The position numbers and the translations under genes were made by a program. DNA of 64,000 bases from the NCBI GenBank assembly GCA_050283925.1, contig JBNOAI010000003.1, positions 62,001 through 126,000 of the forward strand. Reading direction: 5' to 3'. Source of the stretch: ZC4RG25 sp023428365. Its GTDB lineage: Bacteria; Pseudomonadota; Alphaproteobacteria; Rhizobiales; Hyphomicrobiaceae. The notes under the pieces were generated by a model that saw nothing but the letters and a program-made list of their open reading frames with translations, ran no database searches and was not told where the DNA came from. This document shows, one piece after another, positions 34,649-42,558 of this stretch (within the stretch, counting starts at the first letter, position 1; each line of letters starts with the position of its first letter).

Positions 34649-36547
34649 TCATGCGCCCAACTCCGCGTCTTGGAGCTCTCTGGCGTCGACATTCGGATTC
34701 ACTAAAACCATATGTCCGTCGCCCAGATCCACGTAATCCAGCGGTCCGTCGAGCCGGAATTGCGGGGCCCAGTTCCCGGCATCCGACGCACCGCCAAGAT
34801 TGAGCATCTTGAAATCCAGCGGCTGATCGAGATCCGGATATGGTACCGCCTTGACCAGCGCCTGCGTGTACGGATGTGCCGGTTTGCGGAACAACACGTT
34901 GCGCGGCGCGATCTCGACGAGACGCCCGCGCGCCATCACCGCAATGCGGTCGGCCATATAATCAACGACCGCCAGATTATGCGAAATGAAGACGTACGTC
35001 AGTCCCAGCTCGCTTTTCAAATCCTTGAGAAGATTGAGGATCTGCGCCTGCACCGACACGTCGAGCGCTGACACGGGCTCATCGCAAATCATCAGATCGG
35101 GCTTCAGAGCGAGGGCGCGCGCGATGCCGATACGCTGGCGCTGGCCCCCGGAAAAGCTGTGCGGATAGCGGTTGAGGAACCGCGGATCCAGCCCGACGGA
35201 GCGCATCAGCTCAACGCAACGTTCCGTCTGCTCCCGCGCGCTGCCGCGACCGTGGATCTGCAGCGGCTCGCGCAGAATATTGAGAACCGTCATCCGCGGC
35301 GACAACGAGCTGACCGGATCCTGGAACACCATCTGGATTTTGGGGCGGAATGCCTTTAGCGCCGCGCCCTCCAGCTCCAGAATATTCGTCTGGCCTCCGT
35401 CTGGCGCCGTGTAGACGATCGAGCCCTCATCTGGCGTGACGGCACGCATCAGGATCTTACTCAGCGTGGTCTTGCCGCAGCCGGACTCTCCGACGAGCCC
35501 CAGGCATTCGCCACGCTTCACATCGAAGCTGACATTGTCGACTGCCGCGACCTCAGGCTCCTCCGATCCGCCGAACCAACTTTTCCCCCTGCGCGTGCCG
35601 AACGTTTTTCGCAGCCCACGCGCTTCCAGAATTGGCTCTCCGCATCGAAGCTCCGCACCGACCGGCGCCGGCAGAACGGAAGCCGGCTTTTCGCCGCCCA
35701 TATCGCGCAGAGACACGAGACGTTCGCCGGGCTCCATATCGAAATGCGGGACGGCCTTGAGCAGCGCCTTGAGATAAGGATGTTGTGGGCGGCGGAAGAT
35801 TTCCTCCGACGTGCCCGCTTCCATGATCTCGCCGTGATAGATCACCACGACCTCGTCGGCCATGTTGGCCACGACGCCAAGGTCATGCGTAATCAACAGC
35901 ATGCCCATGTCGAACTTTTGCTGCAGATCCTTGAGAAGGCTCAGCACCTGCGCCTGGATGGTGACGTCCAACGCCGTCGTGGGCTCGTCCGCGATCAGCA
36001 AGGCCGGCTTGCAGATCAGGGCCATGGCGATCATCGCGCGCTGGCGCAAACCGCCCGACAGCTCAAACGGATACATGTCGAAGGCGCGCTTGGGATTGGG
36101 AAAGCCCACCAGCGCCAGCATATCTTCGCTGCGCGCACGCGCCTCTTTCCGGTCCACCGGATCGTGGATGGTCAGAGCCTCGGAAATCTGGTTGCCGATG
36201 GTGTGCAGCGGCGCCAGCGACGTCATCGGCTCCTGGAAGATCATCGACATCCGCGTTCCCCGCAGGGCGCGATATTCCGGCCCGTTGGGGTCGAGCGCCG
36301 CCAGATCGACGGACGGCGCGCCATCCCCCGGATTGAGCAAAATGCGACCGTCCGTGACCCTGCCGGCAAGCGGCAGGATGCCCATAACGGACTGGGCAAT
36401 CACTGACTTTCCCGAGCCGGATTCGCCCACCAGCGCTACGACACTACCTTTGCGGACCCGAAGGCTGACGCCCTTGACGACCTCATGCCAGATACCTTGC
36501 AAGGAAAACGAGATTTTCAGATCTTCAATGCTCAGCAGATCGGACAT
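34649..36547 (-). CDS. peptide-type ABC transporter ATPase, two fused ABC domains (YejF type)
   Basis: A 632-residue tandem ATPase. The first domain has GESGSGKS near residue 39 and LSGGLRQRAMIA; the second has GESGCGKTTLSK and FSGGQRQRIGIARAL. The fusion of DppD and DppF equivalents is the YejF arrangement. The ATG at 36547 gives MSDLLSIEDL. It is the first gene of the importer operon, which is unusual since binding-protein genes often come first. Confidence 0.92.
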   Translation of the reverse strand: MSDLLSIEDLKISFSLQGIWHEVVKGVSLRVRKGSVVALVGESGSGKSVIAQSVMGILPLAGRVTDGRILLNPGDGAPSVDLAALDPNGPEYRALRGTRMSMIFQEPMTSLAPLHTIGNQISEALTIHDPVDRKEARARSEDMLALVGFPNPKRAFDMYPFELSGGLRQRAMIAMALICKPALLIADEPTTALDVTIQAQVLSLLKDLQQKFDMGMLLITHDLGVVANMADEVVVIYHGEIMEAGTSEEIFRRPQHPYLKALLKAVPHFDMEPGERLVSLRDMGGEKPASVLPAPVGAELRCGEPILEARGLRKTFGTRRGKSWFGGSEEPEVAAVDNVSFDVKRGECLGLVGESGCGKTTLSKILMRAVTPDEGSIVYTAPDGGQTNILELEGAALKAFRPKIQMVFQDPVSSLSPRMTVLNILREPLQIHGRGSAREQTERCVELMRSVGLDPRFLNRYPHSFSGGQRQRIGIARALALKPDLMICDEPVSALDVSVQAQILNLLKDLKSELGLTYVFISHNLAVVDYMADRIAVMARGRLVEIAPRNVLFRKPAHPYTQALVKAVPYPDLDQPLDFKMLNLGGASDAGNWAPQFRLDGPLDYVDLGDGHMVLVNPNVDARELQDAELGA

Positions 36548-36837
36548 CAGGTGCGGCAATCTTCTGGACTTGCTTCAGGAGTCAAGAATGACCGGTAAGT
36601 CGCGCCCGCGTCTATAGCTGCCAGCTCGTCAGGCAGCGCAAAACGCGGTCCAAGCCACCCCGCGGTAATAAAGTCGCAGTCAGGCAGGGCAGCATACGCC
36701 GCATTCTTCAACGCTGGCCTTGTCTGATCGGTCTGCATCTGCCCACGCAAATAACCCGCCGCGCTACACAATACTGTGACACGGTAAGTATTTGGAGTAG
36801 TAGAGGCTTTGACTTGAGTAAAGACGCAGGAACTGCG

Positions 36838-38139
36838 TCAGGTCGCGCGCGTCCGTTTACGCTTCCGGGCTGCTTTCCAATCCTGGAAGGTCAACCAACC
36901 GTAAACAACGGGCATGAACCACGGGGTTCCGTTGTATATCGGGATCATGGCGGGCGGCCGGAAGTCGAACGCCGTTGCTCCCGCGTCGTCGCCAAGGATT
37001 TGCAGCGCCGCCTTCCGTCCGGCCCAATTCGCCCACACCACGCCCGATCCGCAATAACCGACCGCATAACGCATGCCGCCTCGCGAAAACACCCGAGGGA
37101 CGAAATCCCGGTTCATGGCGACGTTGCCGAACCAGCTATGCGAGATTTCGGTATTTTCCAGTTCCGGAAAGATATCGACCAGCGCCCGCCTGAGATGCTC
37201 CGTCGGCCATTGGGGATCGCCTGCAATCGTGCCATCGCGTCCGCCAAACAGAATGCGTTTCCCGTCCGGAGATGGTCGATAGTAATAGTACAGCTTACGG
37301 GTTTCGGAGCACATCACGCCGCGCGGCATGAGCTGCCGCATCAGGTTATCCGATAGTGGCGCGGTGGCGATGATGCGGCTGCGAACCGGCACCAGGCGTC
37401 GGCGCAACCAGCGATCGGCCTCATCGGTGTAGCCGTTGGTGCCGGTTATAACGTGCTCGGCCTGTACCTTGCCGCGGGGCGTTGCTACCTCGAACCCGTT
37501 CCCTTCGGAGCGAATGCCGGTTACGCGCGTTTCGCCATGCACAACCACGCCGGCTTCGAGCGCGATCCGCAACAGCTCGGCATGCAGCTTGGCCGGATGC
37601 AGGCCGCCGATATCATACCGGATGACCCCGCCATAATAGAAGTCGGTTCCGAGATAGGATCGCTGTTCGCTCCGCGGCACCGGGCGAATATCAAGCCCGA
37701 ACCTCTTGCTCGTAAACTCCGCGTCACGGGCCAATCCATCGTAATCTTCCGGATTGGCCGCACCCGTGAAACGGCCAGACATTGTGAAATCGCAATCCAG
37801 CTTCTCAGTTTTGATGAACTCGGCGAGCCAGGCACGCGCCGCAATGGCTTCTGCCTGGATGGCATTCGCGCGCGCTTCCCCGAAATTTTTGACCATTTCC
37901 TTATATCCGGGGCGCAACGTCCCGCTCGCGATGCCGCCATTTCGGGTCGAAGCGCCTTCACCAGGACGCATCTTGTCAAACACCTGCACGGTCCGACCAG
38001 CCCGAGCCAGCGTCAAAGCCGCGCTCAACCCAGTGTAACCGGCGCCGACAATGGCGACGTCGGAATGCCCTGCAATCGGCTGTTGTTCCAGCGCGCGAGG
38101 CGGCGCCGCTTGCCACCAAAACGGTTCATGAGACAGCAA
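36838..38139 (-). CDS. FAD-dependent oxidoreductase, DadA/PuuB-like
   Basis: A 433-residue DAO-family flavoprotein. The dinucleotide site VAIVGAGYTGLSAALTLARAG is at about residues 28-48, then ASTRNGGIASGTLRPGY. A C-terminal GYCGSGVVWANWAGRK closes the FAD site. Relatives oxidise secondary amines or D-amino acids, such as gamma-glutamylputrescine or sarcosine-like compounds. It sits upstream of the peptide-type importer on the same strand, so it may act on an imported amine or opine-like compound. This is inference. Confidence 0.85.
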   Translation of the reverse strand: MLSHEPFWWQAAPPRALEQQPIAGHSDVAIVGAGYTGLSAALTLARAGRTVQVFDKMRPGEGASTRNGGIASGTLRPGYKEMVKNFGEARANAIQAEAIAARAWLAEFIKTEKLDCDFTMSGRFTGAANPEDYDGLARDAEFTSKRFGLDIRPVPRSEQRSYLGTDFYYGGVIRYDIGGLHPAKLHAELLRIALEAGVVVHGETRVTGIRSEGNGFEVATPRGKVQAEHVITGTNGYTDEADRWLRRRLVPVRSRIIATAPLSDNLMRQLMPRGVMCSETRKLYYYYRPSPDGKRILFGGRDGTIAGDPQWPTEHLRRALVDIFPELENTEISHSWFGNVAMNRDFVPRVFSRGGMRYAVGYCGSGVVWANWAGRKAALQILGDDAGATAFDFRPPAMIPIYNGTPWFMPVVYGWLTFQDWKAARKRKRTRAT

Positions 38140-38174
38140 GATTCAGCCTCCATAATACCAAGCGCTAAGCATCG

Positions 38175-38199
38175 GGAACTTCGCCCGGGGCCTTGAGTT
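38175..38199 (+). promoter_or_regulatory. possible EcfG-type promoter before the 38296 gene
   Basis: GGAAC (38175-38179), 17 bp, GTT (38197-38199). It matches the pattern of the better sites in this island but lacks the C before GTT, so it is a weaker candidate. Confidence 0.4.
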
Positions 38200-38295
38200 T
38201 GCCATTCCTAGCACAAAGGCGCCCGACATGGACGCAAGGCGAAACGTTCCAAACAGCTACCGCAATTTAACTCGAGATCCGCTGAGCCTTTTCCC

Positions 38296-39093
38296 GTGCG
38301 CAACACACTCGTCGATATTCGCCGGATCGGCCCTATGGGCGAAGGTGGATTGTCTTGCCGGCGCGTGCAGTTGCACCGAGATACGGCATCCGATAGCCAC
38401 ATCATTTGCTTTCTGCCTTGGCTTTTCAGCTATGCGCGCAGCGCCGAGGCCGGCCTCATTCCTCCTGGCTGCCTGCTCGCCTACGAAATGCCCCACGCCA
38501 TCGTCAGTTCGTCGCCGGATAAATCGGTCGACGCATTGCACGTGGTCGTCGACGATTTTCTAACCATGATGAATAAACTCCAACTCGATCCTACCAAATT
38601 GATCCTGGTCGGGCTCAGCATCGGTAATTTCGCCGCGACTTACATTGCAAACAAAATTGGCGCCCGGCTCTGGTCCGTCGCAGCCGGCGATCGCGGTGAA
38701 ATCCTGGTCTGGAACAGCTCCCTGGCAACGGGTATCCGCGCTCAGGCCGAGAGCAGCGGTCTTCGTTTCGACGATTTCGAAAAGACGCTTAGCCCCTTCA
38801 ATCCAATCAATAATCTCGAAAACATTGGCAGCCGCTCAATCTTCATCTCCGGATACTTCGACACGGTCGTTCCCTACCGCTGCGCGAGAAACGTCGCCTT
38901 GGCGGCACGGACCCACAATCGCGGGGCGCGGCGGATCGTTTTGCCGTTCGGCCACTCGGGAACGTTGATTGCCGGTGTGAGATGTCTGCGGTTTATGACG
39001 AGGGTATCGACGGCGACGCTTCATATGACCGCAAACCAGGCAGGCTCACCTGCACCAGCCGTTAGTTCGAGAAATATGACCATTTCTCAATAG
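38296..39093 (+). CDS. alpha/beta hydrolase-fold protein
   Basis: A 265-residue protein starting with GTG. VGLSIGNFAATYIANKIGA is a nucleophile elbow, and FDTVVPYRCARN and FGHSG supply the acid and His positions. The N-terminal strand pattern is shorter than usual. No ATG lies in frame after the preceding stop, and the GTG has no clear ribosome site, so the exact start is unsure. It lies at the left edge of the stress island. Confidence 0.6.
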   Translation: MRNTLVDIRRIGPMGEGGLSCRRVQLHRDTASDSHIICFLPWLFSYARSAEAGLIPPGCLLAYEMPHAIVSSSPDKSVDALHVVVDDFLTMMNKLQLDPTKLILVGLSIGNFAATYIANKIGARLWSVAAGDRGEILVWNSSLATGIRAQAESSGLRFDDFEKTLSPFNPINNLENIGSRSIFISGYFDTVVPYRCARNVALAARTHNRGARRIVLPFGHSGTLIAGVRCLRFMTRVSTATLHMTANQAGSPAPAVSSRNMTISQ

Positions 39094-39132
39094 TTGGAAA
39101 TGAGAAGCTCAGAAATATTTTCACACGAGCCT

Positions 39133-39157
39133 GGAACTCGCTGAGCTACCTCACGTT
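39133..39157 (+). promoter_or_regulatory. EcfG-type promoter of the candidate small RNA
   Basis: GGAAC (39133-39137), 16 bp, CGTT (39154-39157): a full match to the EcfG consensus. Transcription should start near 39164. No coding frame follows before the terminator at 39224, so the product would be a short RNA. Confidence 0.75.
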
Positions 39158-39163
39158 GCATGA

Positions 39164-39256
39164 TCGCGACCTCATCAACAAACTCCCTACGCCCCCCCCC
39201 GTGGCGAGAGATGTGGTCGGTGCAGGGGGCGCCTTCCCTCGGCGCCCCCTGTTTTC
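39164..39256 (+). ncRNA. candidate GsrN-like general stress small RNA
   Basis: A transcript of about 93 nt is predicted between an EcfG-type promoter and a perfect intrinsic terminator. The 5' half can fold as CGACCTCATC (39167-39176) with GATGTGGTCG (39210-39219), ten positions with one T-T mismatch, leaving a loop that exposes nine consecutive C (39192-39200). Caulobacter GsrN has the same plan: sigma-T promoter, C-rich loop that pairs with G-rich leaders such as katG, and 3' terminator. The start site is inferred from promoter geometry. I could not align it to GsrN, so homology is a hypothesis; the existence of a short stress-induced RNA is better supported. Confidence 0.65.
39224..39256 (+). 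terminator. intrinsic terminator of the small RNA
   Basis: Perfect 10-bp stem AGGGGGCGCC/GGCGCCCCCT with a 7-nt loop, followed by GTTTTC. Confidence 0.9.
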
Positions 39257-39325
39257 GTGCTTAAGAGAGTTTCATTTCAATTCAACATCAGATTTTGAAT
39301 GGACAAAACAACCGATACGGGAGCG

Positions 39326-39350
39326 GGAACCTAAAAAAGCCTTCTTGGTT
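39326..39350 (+). promoter_or_regulatory. EcfG-type promoter of the DUF6745 gene pair
   Basis: GGAAC (39326-39330), 17 bp, GTT (39348-39350), 36 bp upstream of the ATG at 39386. It is preceded by the small-RNA terminator, so this promoter starts a separate unit. Confidence 0.6.
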
Positions 39351-39385
39351 GATCCTGCAGCCAACCGGAAGCGGGAGCTGGATAA

Positions 39386-39730
39386 ATGAAAGACCTATTC
39401 GCACAGGGTGACTTACTGCTCGAACGCCTGGACACACTTCAGCCTTCAGGGCAACTGCCGGCCGCCAACGCCGACGGTTCTTTTGTCCTCGCGGAAGGCG
39501 AACTGACGGGCCACCATCATTCCATCTATGGTCGCGTAACGATGTTCCGCGACGACAGTCTGGCCCGCGACATTCCGGGCGGTCTGTATATCGGACACGT
39601 CAACATCGAAGGTCCTGCAGCGCGCGTTCAACATCAGGAACATGCCGCACTCAATCTGCCGCAGGGCACGTATCGCGTTCGCCGTCAGCGTGAGTTGGAA
39701 CCCAAGGATGCTCGGATCGTCGCCGACTAG
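39386..39730 (+). CDS. conserved hypothetical protein paired with DUF6745
   Basis: A 114-residue protein. The segments FAQGDLLLERLDTL, LAEGELTGHHHSIYG and HVNIEGPAARVQHQEHAAL, then GTYRVRRQRELEPKDARIVAD, recall an unnamed small family that I remember as commonly next to DUF6745 genes. The GHHH and HQEH clusters could bind a metal. GGGAG stands about 8 bp before the ATG. The gene ends 10 bp before its partner. The function is unknown. Confidence 0.8.
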   Translation: MKDLFAQGDLLLERLDTLQPSGQLPAANADGSFVLAEGELTGHHHSIYGRVTMFRDDSLARDIPGGLYIGHVNIEGPAARVQHQEHAALNLPQGTYRVRRQRELEPKDARIVAD

Positions 39731-39740
39731 TCAGCGTAGT

Positions 39741-40826
39741 ATGCGGCTCGAGCGATTGTCGCCCCTCCAGGTCCAAGAGGTTGCCTCGTATCGAGCCCGC
39801 TGGGCCAAGATCGGAGCTGAAACAAAACCAGCGGATCGCGAGGCAGCCGAAGCAGGCGTGCAGTGTGCTTACCGCACAGCTGGCCTGCCGGTGCCTCGCA
39901 TCGTCTGGTGTGAAGGTCCTCTCCAATTTGCCAGCGAATGGCGGATGGCCAGCCGAGGCACCATCGGGGCCGGGGTACGGCGCGAAATCTATGATCACCC
40001 CCTCGCCCGCTTGATTACCCATGCGGAATCTCGCGTCAGCCTAGGTGTTCGCCATTCCGTCATCAACGGAACCAGGTTACCTGCCGCAACCAGTCTGGCC
40101 ATCAACGAAGCCGTCAACGGTGCCGTCGATGATGCGCGGCCGAGGTTTTGGACGCGATTGCGGGAAGGCTGGTATCTGCGCCGCACGCCGCGTTTCCGTG
40201 ACAGCGGCTGGGGTCATCCTGATTACGCTTGGCTGGCTGCCTGCGATTATCTGTCGATGCTTTGCGACAACGGTGGGCGCGACGCAATCAACGCTGTTCT
40301 GACGGTCGCCCAGAACTCCGGCTGGATCGTCCCGCACGAAAACCTGTGTTGGCTAGGCGAACGACCGCGCACGCTGCACACCGACGATCGGGCTCGGCTC
40401 CACAGCCGCGACGGTCCCGCGCTGGAATACAGGGACGGCCTCGCAATCTACATGTGGAAGGGTGTGCCGGTTCCGGAGTGGATGATAGAGCAGCCGGACC
40501 TGATCACGCCGTCATTCATCGATCGCCATCCCGACTTTTTGTTGCGACGCTGCATGATCGAAGTCATGGGGCCGGGACGATACATCGCAAGCGGCGGCGC
40601 TATTCCCATCGCGCGCGATGAGACGGGGATCTTGTGGCGCAAGCAATGGTGGAACAACGATGCCTGGGCCGCGGTCGAGGTCGTGAATGGCACGGCTGAG
40701 CCGGATGGGACATTCCGTCACTATTTCCTCCAGGTTCCGCCGAATGTCCGTTCGCCGCGCGAAGCCGTGGCGTGGACGTACGGGATGACCGAGACGGAGT
40801 ATGCGCGATTGCGCGTGCGAACCTGA
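39741..40826 (+). CDS. DUF6745 domain protein
   Basis: A 361-residue protein. The C-terminal third has the DUF6745 pattern: RLHSRDGPALEYRDGLAIYM, then WKGVPVPEWMIEQPDLIT and a later RRCMIEVMGPGRYI. The ATG at 39741 is chosen because the frame upstream overlaps the partner gene. Homologues are scattered over actinobacteria, cyanobacteria and proteobacteria with no assigned role. It forms a two-gene unit with the 114-residue protein under a putative EcfG promoter, pointing to a stress-related job. Confidence 0.82.
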   Translation: MRLERLSPLQVQEVASYRARWAKIGAETKPADREAAEAGVQCAYRTAGLPVPRIVWCEGPLQFASEWRMASRGTIGAGVRREIYDHPLARLITHAESRVSLGVRHSVINGTRLPAATSLAINEAVNGAVDDARPRFWTRLREGWYLRRTPRFRDSGWGHPDYAWLAACDYLSMLCDNGGRDAINAVLTVAQNSGWIVPHENLCWLGERPRTLHTDDRARLHSRDGPALEYRDGLAIYMWKGVPVPEWMIEQPDLITPSFIDRHPDFLLRRCMIEVMGPGRYIASGGAIPIARDETGILWRKQWWNNDAWAAVEVVNGTAEPDGTFRHYFLQVPPNVRSPREAVAWTYGMTETEYARLRVRT

Positions 40827-40863
40827 CCTCCGTCTGCCGCGGCGACCCACAGACGACAGCGAG

Positions 40864-40888
40864 GGCTCCCTTTGGGAGCCTTATTTCT
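40864..40888 (+). terminator. intrinsic terminator after the DUF6745 gene
   Basis: Stem GGCTCCC/GGGAGCC with a TTT loop, followed by TTATTTCT. Confidence 0.8.
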
Positions 40889-40934
40889 ATGGCGCGACCT
40901 GAAGCGTAAACATGACCTTTCGATCGTAGATCAA

Positions 40935-40960
40935 GGAACGGATTCAAGCGCAAAATCGTT
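40935..40960 (+). promoter_or_regulatory. EcfG-type promoter of the small stress-gene run
   Basis: GGAAC (40935-40939), 17 bp, CGTT (40957-40960), 37 bp before the ATG at 40998. The same spacing is seen before the Hsp20 and PRC-barrel genes. Confidence 0.65.
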
Positions 40961-40997
40961 CTTATCAGGCAAGCTCATGCGGATAAGGCGGTGAGAG

Positions 40998-41204
40998 ATG
41001 GGCGCGAAACCCAAAAAATCTGGCGGGAGCGGGCCGCAGTCGAAATCCGACAAACAACGCGAGCCTAAAGCCCAGGACAAGCGGCGCGCTGAGGAAGAGG
41101 CAGAGCGTGCAGATTTGGAGGAGCAGCTTCAGGAGGGCCTGGAAGGGACGTTTCCGGCGAGCGATCCTGTATCGGTGACGACTCGTCTCAAGCCCGGCAG
41201 ATAA
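40998..41204 (+). CDS. small charged hypothetical protein
   Basis: A 68-residue, strongly hydrophilic protein: a Lys/Gly/Ser-rich start, a Glu/Arg helix (about residues 28-48) and a tail EGTFPASDPVSVTTRLKPGR. The FPASDP-VT tail is a motif I know from many small rhizobial proteins of unknown role. GGTGAGAG precedes the ATG. A putative EcfG promoter lies upstream. Confidence 0.72.
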   Translation: MGAKPKKSGGSGPQSKSDKQREPKAQDKRRAEEEAERADLEEQLQEGLEGTFPASDPVSVTTRLKPGR

Positions 41205-41242
41205 AGCGGCTCCAGCAAGTATACGCCTAACGAGGTGACGCC

Positions 41243-41458
41243 GTGGAAATTCGCGTTTTGATAACGACCGCCTTCCTGCTGGCGGCAGTCGCGGTGACGC
41301 TTCTGGGCATTGGCGGCGCGGCCGGCAACGGAGCTGGGCTGATTTTCTGGCTGCTTCTTGCCGCGGCCGGCGTCTTGGCGGCTTTATCGTTGAAACGCGA
41401 GCACAGCGACGAAATCGCAAAAGCATCAAGGAGGACAACTGATCATGAGTCCAGGTAA
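41243..41458 (+). CDS. small DUF1328-like membrane protein
   Basis: A 71-residue protein with two hydrophobic helices (about residues 5-24 and 31-49). GIGGAAGNGAGLIFWLLLA resembles the DUF1328 core GFGGVAGTA of the next gene, so the two are probably related. The start is GTG after GAGGTGA. It overlaps the DUF1328 gene by 14 bp. Confidence 0.7.
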   Translation: MEIRVLITTAFLLAAVAVTLLGIGGAAGNGAGLIFWLLLAAAGVLAALSLKREHSDEIAKASRRTTDHESR

Positions 41459-41627
41459 TTTGCTGTACTGGGCGATTACGTTTCTGGTAGTTGCCATCAT
41501 CGCGGCGCTACTCGGCTTCGGTGGCGTCGCGGGCACCGCGATGGAAGGTGCGAAGATCCTGTTCTGGATTGCAATCGTCCTATTGATTGTTGTCGCTGTG
41601 GTTGGGGCCGTACAACGGCGAAGCTGA
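41445..41627 (+). CDS. DUF1328 domain membrane protein (YtjA-like)
   Basis: A 60-residue protein of two membrane helices with the DUF1328 core: LLYWAITFLVVAIIAALLGF, then GGVAGTAMEGAKILFWIAI. AAGGAGG precedes the ATG. DUF1328 genes are commonly stress-induced in alphaproteobacteria; no activity is established. Confidence 0.9.
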   Translation: MSPGNLLYWAITFLVVAIIAALLGFGGVAGTAMEGAKILFWIAIVLLIVVAVVGAVQRRS

Positions 41628-41660
41628 ACACTTAAGACTTGATAAAAAAAGGAGTCACGA

Positions 41661-41939
41661 ATGGCTGAGAAATGGCAGGAATCCCGGTCGCCGAATGCTG
41701 GTTCCACGGGCCGAGCCTCGGGAGAGAACGGGGCGGACACAATCGACTATCAAGCTGAGATCGAGAAAGTTCGTGCAGAAATGGCGCGGCTTGCGGAAAC
41801 GGTTGGCGGCTCTTTGCAAAACTCCATGAAACCCGTGGCGCGCGAACTCGAAGCGACAGTCACACGCAACCCGACCTCTGCTGTCCTTATCGCGGCTGGC
41901 GTTGGTCTGGTCCTCGGCGTCCTGATGTCCAGAAAATAG
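41661..41939 (+). CDS. DUF883/ElaB-like membrane-anchored protein
   Basis: A 92-residue protein with a polar N-terminus, a helix (about residues 31-63) and a C-terminal membrane anchor NPTSAVLIAAGVGLVLGVLM ending SRK. This is the DUF883/YqjD/ElaB layout; E. coli relatives bind ribosomes at the membrane in stationary phase. AAAAGGAG precedes the ATG. It closes the run of small genes begun at 40998. Confidence 0.85.
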   Translation: MAEKWQESRSPNAGSTGRASGENGADTIDYQAEIEKVRAEMARLAETVGGSLQNSMKPVARELEATVTRNPTSAVLIAAGVGLVLGVLMSRK

Positions 41940-41979
41940 GCGGCGGCGAACACCACGCAGCAATCGTCAGTTGCTCAAA

Positions 41980-42019
41980 AAAAGAGGCCGTTGACCATGC
42001 GTCTCGGCCTCTTTTCTTT
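41980..42019. terminator. bidirectional intrinsic terminator
   Basis: Perfect 11-bp stem AAAAGAGGCCG/CGGCCTCTTTT with a 14-nt loop and further T residues. Terminates the DUF883 gene and, in reverse, the 43-residue gene at 42033. Confidence 0.88.
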
Positions 42020-42032
42020 TCCGCTGCATCAA

Positions 42033-42164
42033 TCAGCGCTGACTCAAGTCAGGAAGATGGATTGCCTTTTCAGGATCGAGCTTTTGCGATGTATTGGGTG
42101 AACGCTCACCTTTTTGGTCCCGCTCGGAAGGTTTGCGTTCTGGGGTTTCTCTAGCGCTGTTCAT
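42033..42164 (-). CDS. 43-residue hydrophilic microprotein
   Basis: Direct translation from the ATG at 42164 gives 43 residues (begins MNSARETPERKPSERDQKG, ends HLPDLSQR) and a TGA at 42033. AAAGGAGAG stands at the right distance before the start, which is the main support. Charged residues dominate and no hydrophobic stretch is present, so it is probably disordered. It follows the 54-residue gene by 38 bp on the same strand. The function is unknown. Confidence 0.7.
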   Translation of the reverse strand: MNSARETPERKPSERDQKGERSPNTSQKLDPEKAIHLPDLSQR

Positions 42165-42202
42165 GCTCTCTCCTTTCCTCTGTCGCTCGTTATCGTACCT
42201 GC

Positions 42203-42367
42203 CTAGGCTGGGCGGCGTACAGGATCGTCATACGGACCCGCTCTGCCGGGCTTCGGATTCTCCTTGAACGGCTTTGGCTCGCGCCGTGGTGATTCCTTGT
42301 CCCGATGTTGAGGGATCTCCTTGGATTTCGTCGTTTTTGTTTTCGAAGTCTCAGTACCACGAGCCAT
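42203..42367 (-). CDS. 54-residue basic, proline-rich microprotein
   Basis: Direct translation from the ATG at 42367 gives 54 residues ending at TAG (42203). It is rich in Lys, Arg, Glu and Pro (REPKPFKENPKPGRAGPYDD) and likely disordered. GAGGGAGGCACCCC precedes the start. A palindromic EcfG-type promoter at 42400-42426 lies 33 bp upstream. It probably forms a unit with the 43-residue gene. Confidence 0.7.
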   Translation of the reverse strand: MARGTETSKTKTTKSKEIPQHRDKESPRREPKPFKENPKPGRAGPYDDPVRRPA

Positions 42368-42399
42368 GGGGTGCCTCCCTCAAAATCGCGTTCAATACT

Positions 42400-42426
42400 G
42401 GAACGTGCGCCCCCTCTCGATGTTCC
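42400..42426. promoter_or_regulatory. bidirectional EcfG-type promoter
   Basis: GGAAC (42400-42404), 17 bp, GTTCC (42422-42426). Read on the plus strand it is GGAAC-N17-GTT; read on the minus strand it is the same, so one element carries two overlapping promoters. The minus copy faces the microprotein genes, the plus copy the KGG-repeat gene. Confidence 0.65.
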
Positions 42427-42494
42427 CGATCTGACGAGAGGGGAAGCAAGCAACGGCATCCCCGATGCGCGCTTGAGCACAAGCAGAGCCGCAC

Positions 42495-42519
42495 GGAACG
42501 CGTTAAGCCGGCAACCGTT
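42495..42519 (+). promoter_or_regulatory. EcfG-type promoter of the KGG-repeat gene
   Basis: GGAAC (42495-42499), 16 bp, CGTT (42516-42519), 39 bp before the ATG at 42559. Confidence 0.7.
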
Positions 42520-42558
42520 TCCTCTCAGAGAGAAACATCGGGAAATCGGGAATATCCC

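Noticed and set aside
36548..36837. Possible small gene upstream of the importer ATPase
   Set aside because: The 74-codon frame at 36547-36771 has no ribosome site and overlaps the ATPase start; nothing else was seen in the gap.
38228..38563. Frameshifted N-terminal extension of the 38296 hydrolase
   Set aside because: An ATG at 38228 opens a different frame, but its translation adds no recognisable hydrolase strand, so a frameshift is not supported.
39156..39389. 77-codon frame upstream of the DUF6745 pair
   Set aside because: It spans the small-RNA terminator and an EcfG-type promoter, and its translation is low-complexity; noncoding reading is better.
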